Shown here piece by piece: positions 21,461 to 29,883 of a stretch of 64,000 nt of DNA. The stretch's first letter is position 1. Each line of letters starts with the position of its first letter. The notes beneath the pieces are model-generated. The model was not told the origin of the DNA, ran no database searches, and saw only the letters and a program-made list of their open reading frames with translations. Made by a program: the position numbers and the translations under genes. The DNA comes from Pseudomonas sp. AOB-7 (GTDB taxonomy: Bacteria; Pseudomonadota; Gammaproteobacteria; Pseudomonadales; Pseudomonadaceae), in contig NZ_RFFK01000006.1 of NCBI RefSeq assembly GCF_003696305.1, positions 1 to 64,000 on the forward strand, read 5' to 3'.

Positions 21461-22855
21461 ATGCACGATCCGCACAGCGAGCGCATGAGTGGCGGCGAAG
21501 CCCGCGCGGCCGGTGGCCTGGCGCTGGTGTTCGCGTTCCGCATGCTGGGCATGTTCATGGTCCTGCCGGTGCTGGCCACCTACGGCATGGACCTGGCCTG
21601 CAGTACCCCGGCGCTGATCGGCCTGGCCATCGGCGCCTACGGCCTGACCCAGGCGCTGCTGCAGATTCCCTTCGGCATGCTCAGCGACCGCATCGGCCGC
21701 CGCCCGGTGATCTATGCCGGGCTGCTGATCTTCGCCGCCGGCAGCATGCTGGCGGCCAATGCCGATTCCATCTGGGGCGTGATCGCCGGCCGCGTGCTGC
21801 AGGGCGCCGGGGCCATCTCGGCGGCGGTGATGGCGCTGCTCTCGGACCTGACCCGCGAGCAGCACCGGACCAAGGCCATGGCCATGATCGGCATGAGCAT
21901 CGGCCTGTCGTTCGCCGTGGCCATGGTGCTCGGCCCGCTGCTGACCCGCGCCTTCGGCCTGGCCGGGCTGTTCTGGGCCACCGCGGCGATGGCGCTGCTG
22001 GGCATCCTGATCGTCGCCGGCCTGGTGCCGAGGAACGCCGGGCCGCTGCAGCACCGCGAATCCGGGGTGGCGACGCAGGCGCTGTGGCCGACCCTCAAGC
22101 ACGCCGACCTGCTGCGCCTGGACTTCGCCATCCTGGCCCTGCACGCGGTGCTGATGGCCAGCTTCGTCGCCCTGCCGCTGGCGCTGGTGGAGCAGGGCGG
22201 ACTGGCAAAGGAAGAACACTGGTGGGTCTACCTCACCGCGCTGCTGATCGGCTTCTTCGGCATGGTGCCGTTCATCATCTATGCCGAGAAGAAGCGCCAG
22301 ATGAAGCGCGTGCTGCTCGGTGCGGTGGCGGTGCTGCTGCTCTGCGAGCTGTATTTCGCCCTGTTCGGCAGCAGCCTGCGCGCGCTGGTGCTGGGCACCG
22401 TGCTGTTCTTCACCGCGTTCAACCTGCTGGAGGCCTCGCTGCCGTCGCTGGTGAGCAAGGTGGCGCCGGCCGGCGGCAAGGGCACGGCGATGGGCGTGTA
22501 CTCCACCAGCCAGTTCCTCGGCGCCGCGCTGGGCGGCATTCTCGGCGGCTGGCTGTACCAGCAGCATGGCCTGGAGGGCGTGTTCATCGGCTGTGCGGCG
22601 CTCTGTGCAATTTGGCTGGCCATTGCTGTTACTATGCGCGAACCGCCGTATGTGACCAGCCTGCGCCTGCCGCTCGACGCCGCGGCACTGGCCGATGTCG
22701 GACTGGTCGAACGCCTGAAGGCTACGCCGGGAGTGGCGGATGCCGTGGTGGTGGTCGACGAAGCGGCCATCTATATCAAAGTGGACACCCAACAAGTGGA
22801 TCGCACGTCCCTGGAACGCCTGATTGCAGCGGCGCCAGCGGCGTGCCGAGCCTAG
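21461..22855 (+). CDS. YajR-type MFS transporter with C-terminal YAM-like domain
   Basis: A 464-residue Major Facilitator Superfamily protein with 12 predicted membrane segments and the motif-A loop GMLSDRIGRRPVIYAG. About 65 residues after the last helix (from VTSLRLPLD) form a soluble beta-alpha-beta domain, as in E. coli YajR, whose YAM domain has a ferredoxin-like fold. The substrate is unknown. The ATG at 21461 starts MHDPHSERMSGGEARAAGG; the longer open frame upstream is not needed. An extended -10 TGCTAGAAT lies about 30 bp upstream. Confidence 0.85.
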   Translation: MHDPHSERMSGGEARAAGGLALVFAFRMLGMFMVLPVLATYGMDLACSTPALIGLAIGAYGLTQALLQIPFGMLSDRIGRRPVIYAGLLIFAAGSMLAANADSIWGVIAGRVLQGAGAISAAVMALLSDLTREQHRTKAMAMIGMSIGLSFAVAMVLGPLLTRAFGLAGLFWATAAMALLGILIVAGLVPRNAGPLQHRESGVATQALWPTLKHADLLRLDFAILALHAVLMASFVALPLALVEQGGLAKEEHWWVYLTALLIGFFGMVPFIIYAEKKRQMKRVLLGAVAVLLLCELYFALFGSSLRALVLGTVLFFTAFNLLEASLPSLVSKVAPAGGKGTAMGVYSTSQFLGAALGGILGGWLYQQHGLEGVFIGCAALCAIWLAIAVTMREPPYVTSLRLPLDAAALADVGLVERLKATPGVADAVVVVDEAAIYIKVDTQQVDRTSLERLIAAAPAACRA

Positions 22856-22864
22856 GAGAACGTT

Positions 22865-23359
22865 ATGGCCCGTGGGGTTAACAAAGTCATTCTGGTCGGC
22901 ACCTGCGGCCAGGACCCGGAAACGCGCTACCTGCCCAGCGGCAACGCGGTCACCAACCTGAGCCTGGCCACCAGCGAGCAGTGGACCGACAAGCAGACCG
23001 GGCAGAAGGTCGAGAAGACCGAGTGGCACCGCGTCGCCCTGTTCGGCAAGGTCGCCGAGATTGCCGGCGAGTACCTGCGCAAGGGTTCGCAGGTGTACAT
23101 CGAAGGCAAGCTGCAGACCCGCGAGTGGGAAAAGGACGGCATCAAGCGCTACACCACCGAGATCATCGTCGACATGCAGGGCACCATGCAGCTGCTCGGC
23201 GGCCGCCCCAGCGGTGACGAAGGCGGTGCGCCGCGCCAGTCGCGCCCGGCCCCGCAGCGCGAGCCGCAGCAGGCGCCGCGTCAGGAGCGCGCCGCGCCGC
23301 AACAGCAGGCCCAGCCAGCGCCGGACTACGACAGCTTCGACGACGACATCCCGTTCTAA
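22865..23359 (+). CDS. ssb: Single-stranded DNA-binding protein
   Basis: A 164-residue SSB with an N-terminal OB-fold (residues 1 to about 110), a Gln/Pro/Arg-rich disordered linker and the acidic tip DSFDDDIPF that recruits RecQ, PriA, ExoI and other partners. AGGAG precedes the ATG. Only 9 nt separate it from the MFS gene, the same arrangement as in P. aeruginosa from memory. Confidence 0.98.
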   Translation: MARGVNKVILVGTCGQDPETRYLPSGNAVTNLSLATSEQWTDKQTGQKVEKTEWHRVALFGKVAEIAGEYLRKGSQVYIEGKLQTREWEKDGIKRYTTEIIVDMQGTMQLLGGRPSGDEGGAPRQSRPAPQREPQQAPRQERAAPQQQAQPAPDYDSFDDDIPF

Positions 23360-23378
23360 GCGGAGCGGGCTCTAGCCT

Positions 23379-24263
23379 ATGCGAATGCGCCTGATGCTGC
23401 TGGGCGGTGGTAGTGCCCTGGGGCAAGCGCTGATCCGTCTCGGCGCCGAGGAAGACATCGGCTTCCTCGCGCCCAGACCGCCGGAATCGGGCTGGGATGC
23501 CGCCAGCCTGACCCAGTTGCTCGACGACACCCGCCCGGATGCCCTGGTCAATCTGGCCTACTACTTCGACTGGTTTCAGGCCGAAGCGGTGGCCGAGGCG
23601 CGCCTGGCCACCCAGGAGCGCGCGGTCGAGCGGCTCGCCGAACTCTGCCGGCATCACGCCATCGTCCTGCTGCAACCTTCCAGCTACCGGGTGTTCGACG
23701 GCTCGCGGGCTACGGCCTACAGCGAGAAGGAGGAACCGATTCCGCTGGGGTTGCGCGGCCAGGCGCTGTGGCGGCTGGAGCAGAGCGTGCGGGCGATCTG
23801 TCCGCGGCATGTGCTGCTGCGCTTCGGCTGGCTGCTCGACGACAGTCGCGAAGGTCTGCTCGGGCGCTTTCTGCAGCGCGCCGAGCGCGACGACGCGCTC
23901 TATTTGGCCGACGACCGGCGCGGCAACCCGACGCCGGTGGACGATGCCGCGCGGGTGATCCTCGCCGTGCTCAAGCAGCTCGACTGCGAATCGCCCTTGT
24001 GGGGCACCTACCACTACGGCGGCCATGAGGCGAGCACCTCGCTGAGTCTGGGCCAGGCGGTGCTGAGCGAGGCGCGCCATTACCGCAGCAACCTGGTCGA
24101 GGACATCGCGCCGCAGGCCCACGCCGCCCGCCCGGACGCCGCCGACGAGCCGCAGCACGCAGTGCTGGCCTGCAAGAAAATCCTTCACACCTTCGGCATC
24201 AAGCCGCGCGCCTGGCGTGCCGGTCTGCCGAGCCTGCTGGACCGCTATTACCGTCATGGCTGA
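23379..24263 (+). CDS. NAD(P)-binding sugar-nucleotide-type reductase/epimerase (RmlD-like)
   Basis: A 294-residue protein with an N-terminal Rossmann start (MLLGGGSALGQALIRLGA) and an overall plan like dTDP-4-dehydrorhamnose reductases. The usual glycine-rich GxxGxxG is GGGSALGQ, and no clear YxxxK is seen; the segment SSYRVFDG holds a possible SSYxVF site. Catalytic competence is therefore uncertain. Its last 8 nt overlap the next epimerase gene, so the two are probably translated together and act on related substrates. Confidence 0.7.
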   Translation: MRMRLMLLGGGSALGQALIRLGAEEDIGFLAPRPPESGWDAASLTQLLDDTRPDALVNLAYYFDWFQAEAVAEARLATQERAVERLAELCRHHAIVLLQPSSYRVFDGSRATAYSEKEEPIPLGLRGQALWRLEQSVRAICPRHVLLRFGWLLDDSREGLLGRFLQRAERDDALYLADDRRGNPTPVDDAARVILAVLKQLDCESPLWGTYHYGGHEASTSLSLGQAVLSEARHYRSNLVEDIAPQAHAARPDAADEPQHAVLACKKILHTFGIKPRAWRAGLPSLLDRYYRHG

Positions 24264-25179
24264 AATTCTCGTAACCGGCGGTGCCGGCTTTATCGGCTCG
24301 CACCTGGTCGATGCCCTGCTGGCTGCCGGTCACGGCGTGCGCGTGCTGGACAACCTGTCCATGGGCAAGCGCAGCAACCTGCCGCTGGACAATCCGCGCC
24401 TGCGCCTGATCGAGGGCGATGTCGCCGATGCCGAGGTCGTTGCCCAGGCGGTGGCCGGGTGCGCGGCAGTGGCGCACCTGGCCGCGGTGGCCTCGGTGCA
24501 GGCCTCGGTGGACGACCCGGTGGCCACCCACCAGAGCAACTTCGTCGGCACCCTCAACGTCTGCGAGGCCATGCGCCGGCACGGCGTGCGCCGCGTGCTC
24601 TATGCCTCCAGCGCGGCGGTCTACGGCAACAACGGCGAAGGCCAGGCCATCGACGAGGACACCGCCAAGGCGCCGCTGACCCCCTACGCGGTGGACAAGC
24701 TGGCCAGCGAGCAGTACCTGGATTTCTACCGCCGCCAGCATGGTCTGGAACCGGCGATCTTCCGCTTCTTCAATATCTACGGTCCGCGCCAGGATCCGTC
24801 CTCGCCCTATTCCGGGGTGATCAGCATCTTCACCCAGCGCGTGCAGCAGGGCCTGCCGATCAGCGTGTTCGGCGACGGCGAGCAGACCCGCGACTTCTTC
24901 TACGTCGGCGATCTGATCGAGCTGCTGGTCCAGGGCCTGACCGGCGCGCAGGTCGACGCGCAGCCGGCCAACGTCGGCTGGAACCAGGCGGTCAGCCTCA
25001 ACCAGTTGCTGGCGGAGATCGGTGCGCTCTGTGACGGCCTGCCGCCGGTGAGCCATCTGCCGGCGCGCGCCGGCGATATCCGTCATTCCCGTGCCGACAA
25101 CCGCCGCCTGCAGGCGCAGTACCGCCTGCCGCCGCCGACGCCGCTGCGCGAGGGGCTCAGGCGTCTGCTCGCCTTGTAG
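24256..25179 (+). CDS. NAD-dependent epimerase/dehydratase (extended SDR)
   Basis: A 307-residue extended short-chain dehydrogenase of the GalE/WbpP type. It has the NAD motif GGAGFIGSH at residues 8-16, the Ser-containing strand YASSAAVYGN, and the catalytic YAVDK. It probably interconverts UDP-sugars for envelope polysaccharide. The start at the overlapping ATG gives MAEILVTGG. A terminator follows. Confidence 0.88.
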   Translation: MAEILVTGGAGFIGSHLVDALLAAGHGVRVLDNLSMGKRSNLPLDNPRLRLIEGDVADAEVVAQAVAGCAAVAHLAAVASVQASVDDPVATHQSNFVGTLNVCEAMRRHGVRRVLYASSAAVYGNNGEGQAIDEDTAKAPLTPYAVDKLASEQYLDFYRRQHGLEPAIFRFFNIYGPRQDPSSPYSGVISIFTQRVQQGLPISVFGDGEQTRDFFYVGDLIELLVQGLTGAQVDAQPANVGWNQAVSLNQLLAEIGALCDGLPPVSHLPARAGDIRHSRADNRRLQAQYRLPPPTPLREGLRRLLAL

Positions 25180-25194
25180 CCCCTGGAATGAAAG

Positions 25195-25218
25195 AAGCCG
25201 GCTGATGCCGGCTTTTTT
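25195..25218. terminator. Terminator between the epimerase gene and ompW
   Basis: Stem AAGCCGGC/GCCGGCTT with a TGAT loop is followed by T6 on the plus strand. It lies between convergent genes and may serve both. Confidence 0.88.
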
Positions 25219-25232
25219 CGTTGCAGGACGGC

Positions 25233-25916
25233 TTAGAACTTGTAGCCCAGGCCGACCATGTACACGAAGGGGTCGACATCCACGTCGACCTTGACCTTGT
25301 CGCCGGCCAGGTGGGTGGTGCCGGTGGTGTCGATGTCGATGTAGCGCACCTGGGCGTTGAGCATCAGCTGGTCGCTCAGCATGTAGTCCATGCCCACCTG
25401 GCCGGACAGGCCCCAGGAGTCCTTCAGGTCCAGGCCGCTGAAGCCCTTGGCTTCGGCCTCGCTGCTCAGCTCGGTGTCGAAGAACCAGGTGTAGTTGATG
25501 CCCAGGCCGACGTAGGGCTGGAAGGCCGAGGCCTTGTCCAGCGGGTAGTAGACGGCGCTGAGGGTCGGCGGCAGGTGCTTGAGGCTGCCCAGCTTGCCGT
25601 TCAGCCCGGCGAAGGCACCCGGCATGCCCTTGACGCCGACGTCGTGGCTGAACGGGGTGGCCGCCAGCAGTTCGATGCCCAGGTGGTCGGTGAGCATATA
25701 GGCGAAGTTCAGGCCCAGCTGGGTGTCGCTGTCGAGGGTGGCGCCGCTGCCGGGAACCTTGCCCAGCACGGCGTGATCGATGTTGCCGCTGTCTTCGCGC
25801 GGATCGACGGTGGCGGCGCCGGCGCGCACGATGATGTCGCCGGCCTGGTGGGCCTGCGCCAGGGGCGCGGCGATGGCCAGGGCCAGCAGGGAGGCGGTGA
25901 ACAGCGACTTGTGCAT
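25233..25916 (-). CDS. ompW: OmpW/OprG family outer-membrane protein
   Basis: A 227-residue precursor with a signal peptide (MHKSLFTASLLALAIAAPLAQA) and the eight-stranded OmpW barrel, ending in the aromatic C-terminus GLGYKF used for outer-membrane insertion. P. aeruginosa OprG is the probable orthologue, a small barrel implicated in diffusion of hydrophobic or small polar molecules. The ATG at 25916 has GGAG 7-8 bases upstream. The in-frame TTG four codons earlier lacks such a site. Confidence 0.92.
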   Translation of the reverse strand: MHKSLFTASLLALAIAAPLAQAHQAGDIIVRAGAATVDPREDSGNIDHAVLGKVPGSGATLDSDTQLGLNFAYMLTDHLGIELLAATPFSHDVGVKGMPGAFAGLNGKLGSLKHLPPTLSAVYYPLDKASAFQPYVGLGINYTWFFDTELSSEAEAKGFSGLDLKDSWGLSGQVGMDYMLSDQLMLNAQVRYIDIDTTGTTHLAGDKVKVDVDVDPFVYMVGLGYKF

Positions 25917-25951
25917 AGTGAACTCCAATCGAGTCGGCGGATGTCTGGGTT

Positions 25952-25999
25952 GGAATAAATGCTAAGCCATGCATCGATTGGCTCTTTGATCCAGCTCAA
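25952..25999 (-). promoter_or_regulatory. Anaerobic (ANR/FNR-type) promoter of ompW
   Basis: TTGAT-CCAG-CTCAA at 25986-25999 matches the ANR/FNR consensus TTGAT-N4-ATCAA at 9 of 10 positions. On the minus strand TAGCAT (25959-25964) is a good -10, placing the site about 41 bp before the start point, the class II position. Anaerobic control of oprG by ANR is reported in P. aeruginosa. Confidence 0.7.
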
Positions 26000-26034
26000 T
26001 GGATGAGCGGGCTCTACACGCAACGATTTGTCCA

Positions 26035-26071
26035 TTGCTTCGATTGTGCTTTGCAGATGATAATGTTTCTC
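26035..26071 (+). promoter_or_regulatory. Candidate Fur-controlled promoter of the TonB operon
   Basis: TTGCTT (26035-26040) and GATAAT (26059-26064) are 18 bp apart. The 19-mer at 26053-26071 matches the Fur box GATAATGATAATCATTATC at 13 of 19 positions and covers the -10 box, so iron-loaded Fur would block transcription. Confidence 0.5.
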
Positions 26072-26109
26072 TTTTTGCAGCAAGCCTGTCTGTCGAGGAC
26101 CTTCTCCGC

Positions 26110-26883
26110 ATGAATCGCTTCCCCCTTCGCTCCCTGGCCGTCGCCCTGCTGCTGGCCAGCGGTTCGCTGGCTGCCGCGCCGCTGGATGCCGCACTGGACG
26201 AGAGCCAGCGCCTGGCCGCCGAGGCCAAGGCCTCCCAGGGCCGCGTCGAGCAGCTGGACGATGCCAGCCGCGAAATGCTCACCGAGTACCGCAATGCCTT
26301 GCAGCAGGCTGAGGCATTGAAAGGTTATAACAGTCAACTTCGTGACCTGGTCGAAGCCCAGCGTCAGGAGCTGGCCAGCTACCAGCAGCAGCTGGACGGC
26401 ATCGAACGGACCCAGGAGGCGGTCAGCCCGCAGATGGTCAAGATGGTCGAGGTACTCGGCCAGTTCATCGCCGCCGACCTGCCGTTCCTCCCCGAGGAGC
26501 GCGAGGATCGTCTGGCCCAGCTGCAGGATCTGCTGCCGCGCGCCGACGTCAGCCTGGCCGACAAGTACCGGCGCATCCTCGAGGCCTACCAGATCGAGAG
26601 CGACTACGGCCGCACCCTGGAGGCCTGGCGCGGCGAGCTGAGCCAGGCCGACGGCGGCTCGCGCAGCGTCGAATTCCTCCGCCTGGGCCGCAGCATGCTC
26701 TATTACCAGACCCTCGACGCCCACGAGAGCGGCTGGTGGAACCCGCAGGCCCAGGCCTGGCAGGTGCTCGACGGCAGCGCGCGGCGTCCGCTGACCCAGG
26801 CCATCGCCATTGCCCGCCAGCAGCAGGCGCCCGCCGTGCTGTCCTTGCCGATCAAGACCCTGGCCGAGGAGGCCGCCCAATGA
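26110..26883 (+). CDS. DUF3450 periplasmic coiled-coil protein of a TonB system
   Basis: A 257-residue protein with a signal peptide (cleavage probably after LAAA near residue 23) and a long heptad-like coiled coil over about residues 30-105. It belongs to DUF3450, a family found at the head of TonB2-type operons. It has no known catalytic motif; a structural role between TonB complex and cell wall or receptor is an inference. Its TGA overlaps the ATG of the next gene (ATGA). Confidence 0.85.
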   Translation: MNRFPLRSLAVALLLASGSLAAAPLDAALDESQRLAAEAKASQGRVEQLDDASREMLTEYRNALQQAEALKGYNSQLRDLVEAQRQELASYQQQLDGIERTQEAVSPQMVKMVEVLGQFIAADLPFLPEEREDRLAQLQDLLPRADVSLADKYRRILEAYQIESDYGRTLEAWRGELSQADGGSRSVEFLRLGRSMLYYQTLDAHESGWWNPQAQAWQVLDGSARRPLTQAIAIARQQQAPAVLSLPIKTLAEEAAQ

Positions 26884-28229
26884 GTCGTCGTGTTGTAGCC
26901 GTACTGGCGCTCAGCCTGTTGCCGGCGCTGGCCGCCGTGGCCGAAACCCTCAGCCCCGATCAACTGTTGCAGCGCATCCGCAGCGAGCGCGCCGCCGAAG
27001 TCAGCGCCATGCAGGAGCGCGAGCAGGCCTTCCTCGCCACGCGCGGCGAGCAGGCGCAACTGCTCGCCGCGGCCCGCTCTGCACTGAACCTGCAGAAGGC
27101 CGAGGCCGAGCGGCTGAAGGCCGAGTTCGACCGTCAGGAGGCCGAGCTGGCCGAACAGGAAAAACTCCTGGCGCAGCGCGTCGGCCACCTCGGCGAGCTG
27201 TTCGGCGTGGTGCGTCAAAGCGCCGGCGACGTTGCCGGGCAGTGGCAGGACAGCCTGCTCAACGCCCAGTACCCCGAGCGCCTGAAGCGTCTCAAGGCAC
27301 TGGCCGAGAGCCGCTCGCTGCCGTCTGCCGAAGACCTCGACGGCTACTGGATGCTGCTGCTCGAAGACCTGGCCGCCAGCGGCCGCATCGAGCGCGTGCA
27401 GCTGCCGGTGGTCGCTGCCGATGGCTCGCGCAGCGAGCAGCAGGTGCTGCGCGTCGGCGCCTTCGCGGTCTACGGCGAGGACGCCTTCCTGCGTTACGAC
27501 GCCGACGCCGGCGAGCTGGTGGCGCCGCCGCGGCAACCCTCCGGCCTGGGCCAGGTCGAAGACTACCTGGACAGCCGCGATGCCCTCGCCACGCTGCCCA
27601 TCGACCCCAGCCGCGGCAGCCTGCTGGCGCAGCTGCAGCAGCAGCCGACGCTGTGGGATCGCCTGCAGCAGGGCGGCCTGGTCGGTTGGGTGATCGTCGT
27701 GCTCGGCGCGCTAGGCCTGCTCCTGGCGGCCTGGCGCATGGTCTACCTGGGCCGCGTCGGCAGCGGCGTGAAGGCGCAGATGCACGACCTCAGCGCACCG
27801 CGGGGCGACAACCCGCTGGGCCGGGTGATCGGCGTGCTGGGGCCGAAGCCGCAGCTGGCCGATCTGGAAACCCTGGAGCTGAAGCTGGACGAGGCGATCC
27901 TGCAGGAGACCCCGCCGCTGGAGAAGGGTCAGGGCCTGCTCAAGCTGCTCGCCGCGGTGGCGCCGCTGCTCGGCCTGCTCGGCACCGTGACCGGCATGAT
28001 CGTCACCTTCCAGGCCATCACCCAGAGCGGTGGCGGCGACTCGCGGCTGATGGCCGACGGCATCTCCCAGGCGCTGGTGACCACCGTGCTGGGTCTGGTG
28101 GTGGCCATCCCGCTGCTGTTCCTGCACAGCCTGCTGGCCAGCCGCAGCAAGGGCCTGATCCAGATTCTGGAGCAGCAGAGCGCCGGCCTGATCGCCCTGC
28201 ACCTGTCGGGAGCGCCGCGCCGTGACTGA
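26880..28229 (+). CDS. TtpC-like large ExbB-family proton-channel protein
   Basis: A 449-residue MotA/TolQ/ExbB-family protein of the long type. A signal peptide and an approximately 220-residue periplasmic region rich in coiled coil precede three membrane segments in the C-terminal half (about residues 262-285, 355-385 and 405-425). The motif APLLGLLGTVTGMI and TTVLGLVVAIP are typical of the family's channel helices. In Vibrio, TtpC is an essential extra component of the TonB2 system. It overlaps the next gene by 8 nt. Confidence 0.85.
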   Translation: MSRRVVAVLALSLLPALAAVAETLSPDQLLQRIRSERAAEVSAMQEREQAFLATRGEQAQLLAAARSALNLQKAEAERLKAEFDRQEAELAEQEKLLAQRVGHLGELFGVVRQSAGDVAGQWQDSLLNAQYPERLKRLKALAESRSLPSAEDLDGYWMLLLEDLAASGRIERVQLPVVAADGSRSEQQVLRVGAFAVYGEDAFLRYDADAGELVAPPRQPSGLGQVEDYLDSRDALATLPIDPSRGSLLAQLQQQPTLWDRLQQGGLVGWVIVVLGALGLLLAAWRMVYLGRVGSGVKAQMHDLSAPRGDNPLGRVIGVLGPKPQLADLETLELKLDEAILQETPPLEKGQGLLKLLAAVAPLLGLLGTVTGMIVTFQAITQSGGGDSRLMADGISQALVTTVLGLVVAIPLLFLHSLLASRSKGLIQILEQQSAGLIALHLSGAPRRD

Positions 28230-28770
28230 GCTGTTCGCCTTCTGGTTGCACCTGGTCGACAGCGCCCATGCGCTGCGCGACTTCATGGGCGCCGGCGGCG
28301 TGGTGATGTGGGCGCTGGCCGCGCTCTGCGTGGTGTTCTGGACCCTGGTGTTCGAGCGCTTCTGGTACATGCGCCGGGTCTTCCCGCGCTGGGTGCAGGA
28401 GCGCCGCGAGGCCTGGCAGCAGGTGCTGGCCGACGACACCGGCAACTGGCAGCGGGCGGTGCGCGCCGCCTGGCTGGCTCAGGCCCGCCAGCAGCTGGCC
28501 GCGCCGCTGCGCCTGAGCAAGACCCTGGTGGCACTCTATCCGCTGCTGGGGTTGCTCGGCACCGTGGTCGGCATGATCGCGGTGTTCGACGTGCTCGCCC
28601 TCAACGGCACCGGTAACCCGCGCGGCATGGCCGCCGGCGTCTGGCAGGCGACCCTGCCGACCATGGCCGGCATGGTCCTGGCCATTCCCGGATTGTTCAG
28701 CCTGGCGCGCCTCGAGCGCGAAGCCAGCCAGGCCATCGAGCGGCTGGCCGACCAGCTGCGTCACGACTGA
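28222..28770 (+). CDS. exbB: ExbB-type proton-channel subunit
   Basis: A 182-residue MotA/TolQ/ExbB protein with three membrane segments and the conserved LYPLLGLLGTVVGMI. With ExbD it would form the proton channel that energises TonB. This short ExbB next to a TtpC-like long one is the arrangement of Vibrio TonB2 systems. Confidence 0.9.
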   Translation: MTELFAFWLHLVDSAHALRDFMGAGGVVMWALAALCVVFWTLVFERFWYMRRVFPRWVQERREAWQQVLADDTGNWQRAVRAAWLAQARQQLAAPLRLSKTLVALYPLLGLLGTVVGMIAVFDVLALNGTGNPRGMAAGVWQATLPTMAGMVLAIPGLFSLARLEREASQAIERLADQLRHD

Positions 28771-28781
28771 GATCGCCCAAC

Positions 28782-29192
28782 ATGAGAATGCGTCGTCACC
28801 ACCAGCAGGACGAAGACACCGGCATCGACCTCACGCCGATGCTCGACGTGGTCTTCATCATGCTGATCTTCTTCATCGTCACCAGCTCCTTTATCCGCGA
28901 GTCCGGCGTCGAAGTGCAGCGGCCGCAGGCGGAAACCGCCAACCCGCAGGACAAGGGCAACATCCTCATCGCCGTCACCGCCGACGGCCAGGTGTGGATG
29001 GACAAGCAGCCGGTGGATATCCGCAGCGTGCGCGCCCACGTCGAGCGCATGCGCGTCGACCAGCCGGAAGGCGCGGTGGTGGTGCAGGCCGACCAGGACG
29101 CACGCACCGGCCTGGTGGTGCAGGTCATGGACCAGGCGCGCCTGGCCGGTGTGCAGGACGTGGCGCTGGCTGCCGGTAGCGGAGTCAACTGA
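28782..29192 (+). CDS. exbD: ExbD-type biopolymer transport protein
   Basis: A 136-residue ExbD with a short cytoplasmic start, a single membrane helix (VVFIMLIFFIVTSSF) preceded by IDLTPMLD, whose Asp is the proton-carrying residue, and a periplasmic domain. An ATG two codons later is also possible. The TGA overlaps the tonB ATG by one base. Confidence 0.93.
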   Translation: MRMRRHHQQDEDTGIDLTPMLDVVFIMLIFFIVTSSFIRESGVEVQRPQAETANPQDKGNILIAVTADGQVWMDKQPVDIRSVRAHVERMRVDQPEGAVVVQADQDARTGLVVQVMDQARLAGVQDVALAAGSGVN

Positions 29193-29881
29193 TGCGCCTG
29201 CCGCTGTCCTTTCTCGGCGCCTGCCTGATGGCCCTGGGCCTGTTCGCCCTGATGCTCTATATGGTCGCCCCGCCCCGCGCCAAGCCGAGCGAAGAGCCGG
29301 TCAGCGTGGCCAACTTCGTGCGCATGGACGGCAACGCCAGCGAGACGGCCAGCCGCTCCCGCCAGCAGGCGCCGCAACCGCCGCAGCCGCAGACCCCGCA
29401 GCCGCCGACGCCGCCCACCCCGCAGACGGCCACGCCGAGCGCCAAGCTGCCGGCCCTGGATATCCAGCTGCCCAGCCTGGCCAGCGGCATTGCCGTCAAC
29501 AGTGCGCCGGCGCCGAGCCTGTCCGGCCTGGCCCCGGGGGCGCCGGCGCCGGCGCCGACGCCGCCGAGCACCGCGGCCGATTCTGGCGGGCAGATGGGCG
29601 GCATGGAAAGCGAAGTGATGCCGCTCAACGACGTGCGCCCGGACTACCCGCGCTACGCCCTGCAGCGCGGCATCGAAGGCTTCGTCAAGCTGGCCTTCAC
29701 CATCAACCGCTCCGGCAACGTGGAGAACATCCGCGTGCTGGAGGCCAACCCGCGCAACGTGTTCGAACGCGAGGCGCGCCGCGCCGCCGCGCGCTGGCGC
29801 TTCGCGCCGCGCACCGAGGGCGGCCTGGCGGTGGATCGCGAGGCGGTGAAAACCCTCTACTTCCGTCTGCAAAGGAGCTGA
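29192..29881 (+). CDS. tonB: TonB-family energy transducer
   Basis: A 229-residue TonB with an N-terminal membrane anchor (residues about 5-25), a Pro/Gln/Thr-rich spacer around residues 60-135 and the C-terminal TonB domain (YPRYALQRGIEGFVKLAF and RRAAARWRFAP). It spans the periplasm to open TonB-dependent receptors. The proline-rich region here is short, so reach across the periplasm may depend on the partner proteins of this operon. Confidence 0.93.
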   Translation: MRLPLSFLGACLMALGLFALMLYMVAPPRAKPSEEPVSVANFVRMDGNASETASRSRQQAPQPPQPQTPQPPTPPTPQTATPSAKLPALDIQLPSLASGIAVNSAPAPSLSGLAPGAPAPAPTPPSTAADSGGQMGGMESEVMPLNDVRPDYPRYALQRGIEGFVKLAFTINRSGNVENIRVLEANPRNVFEREARRAAARWRFAPRTEGGLAVDREAVKTLYFRLQRS

Positions 29882-29883
29882 CC

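Noticed and set aside
23379..25179. Assigning the two SDR genes to a named polysaccharide pathway
   Set aside because: There are no glycosyltransferase or polymerase genes nearby, and the first protein lacks a clear YxxxK site.
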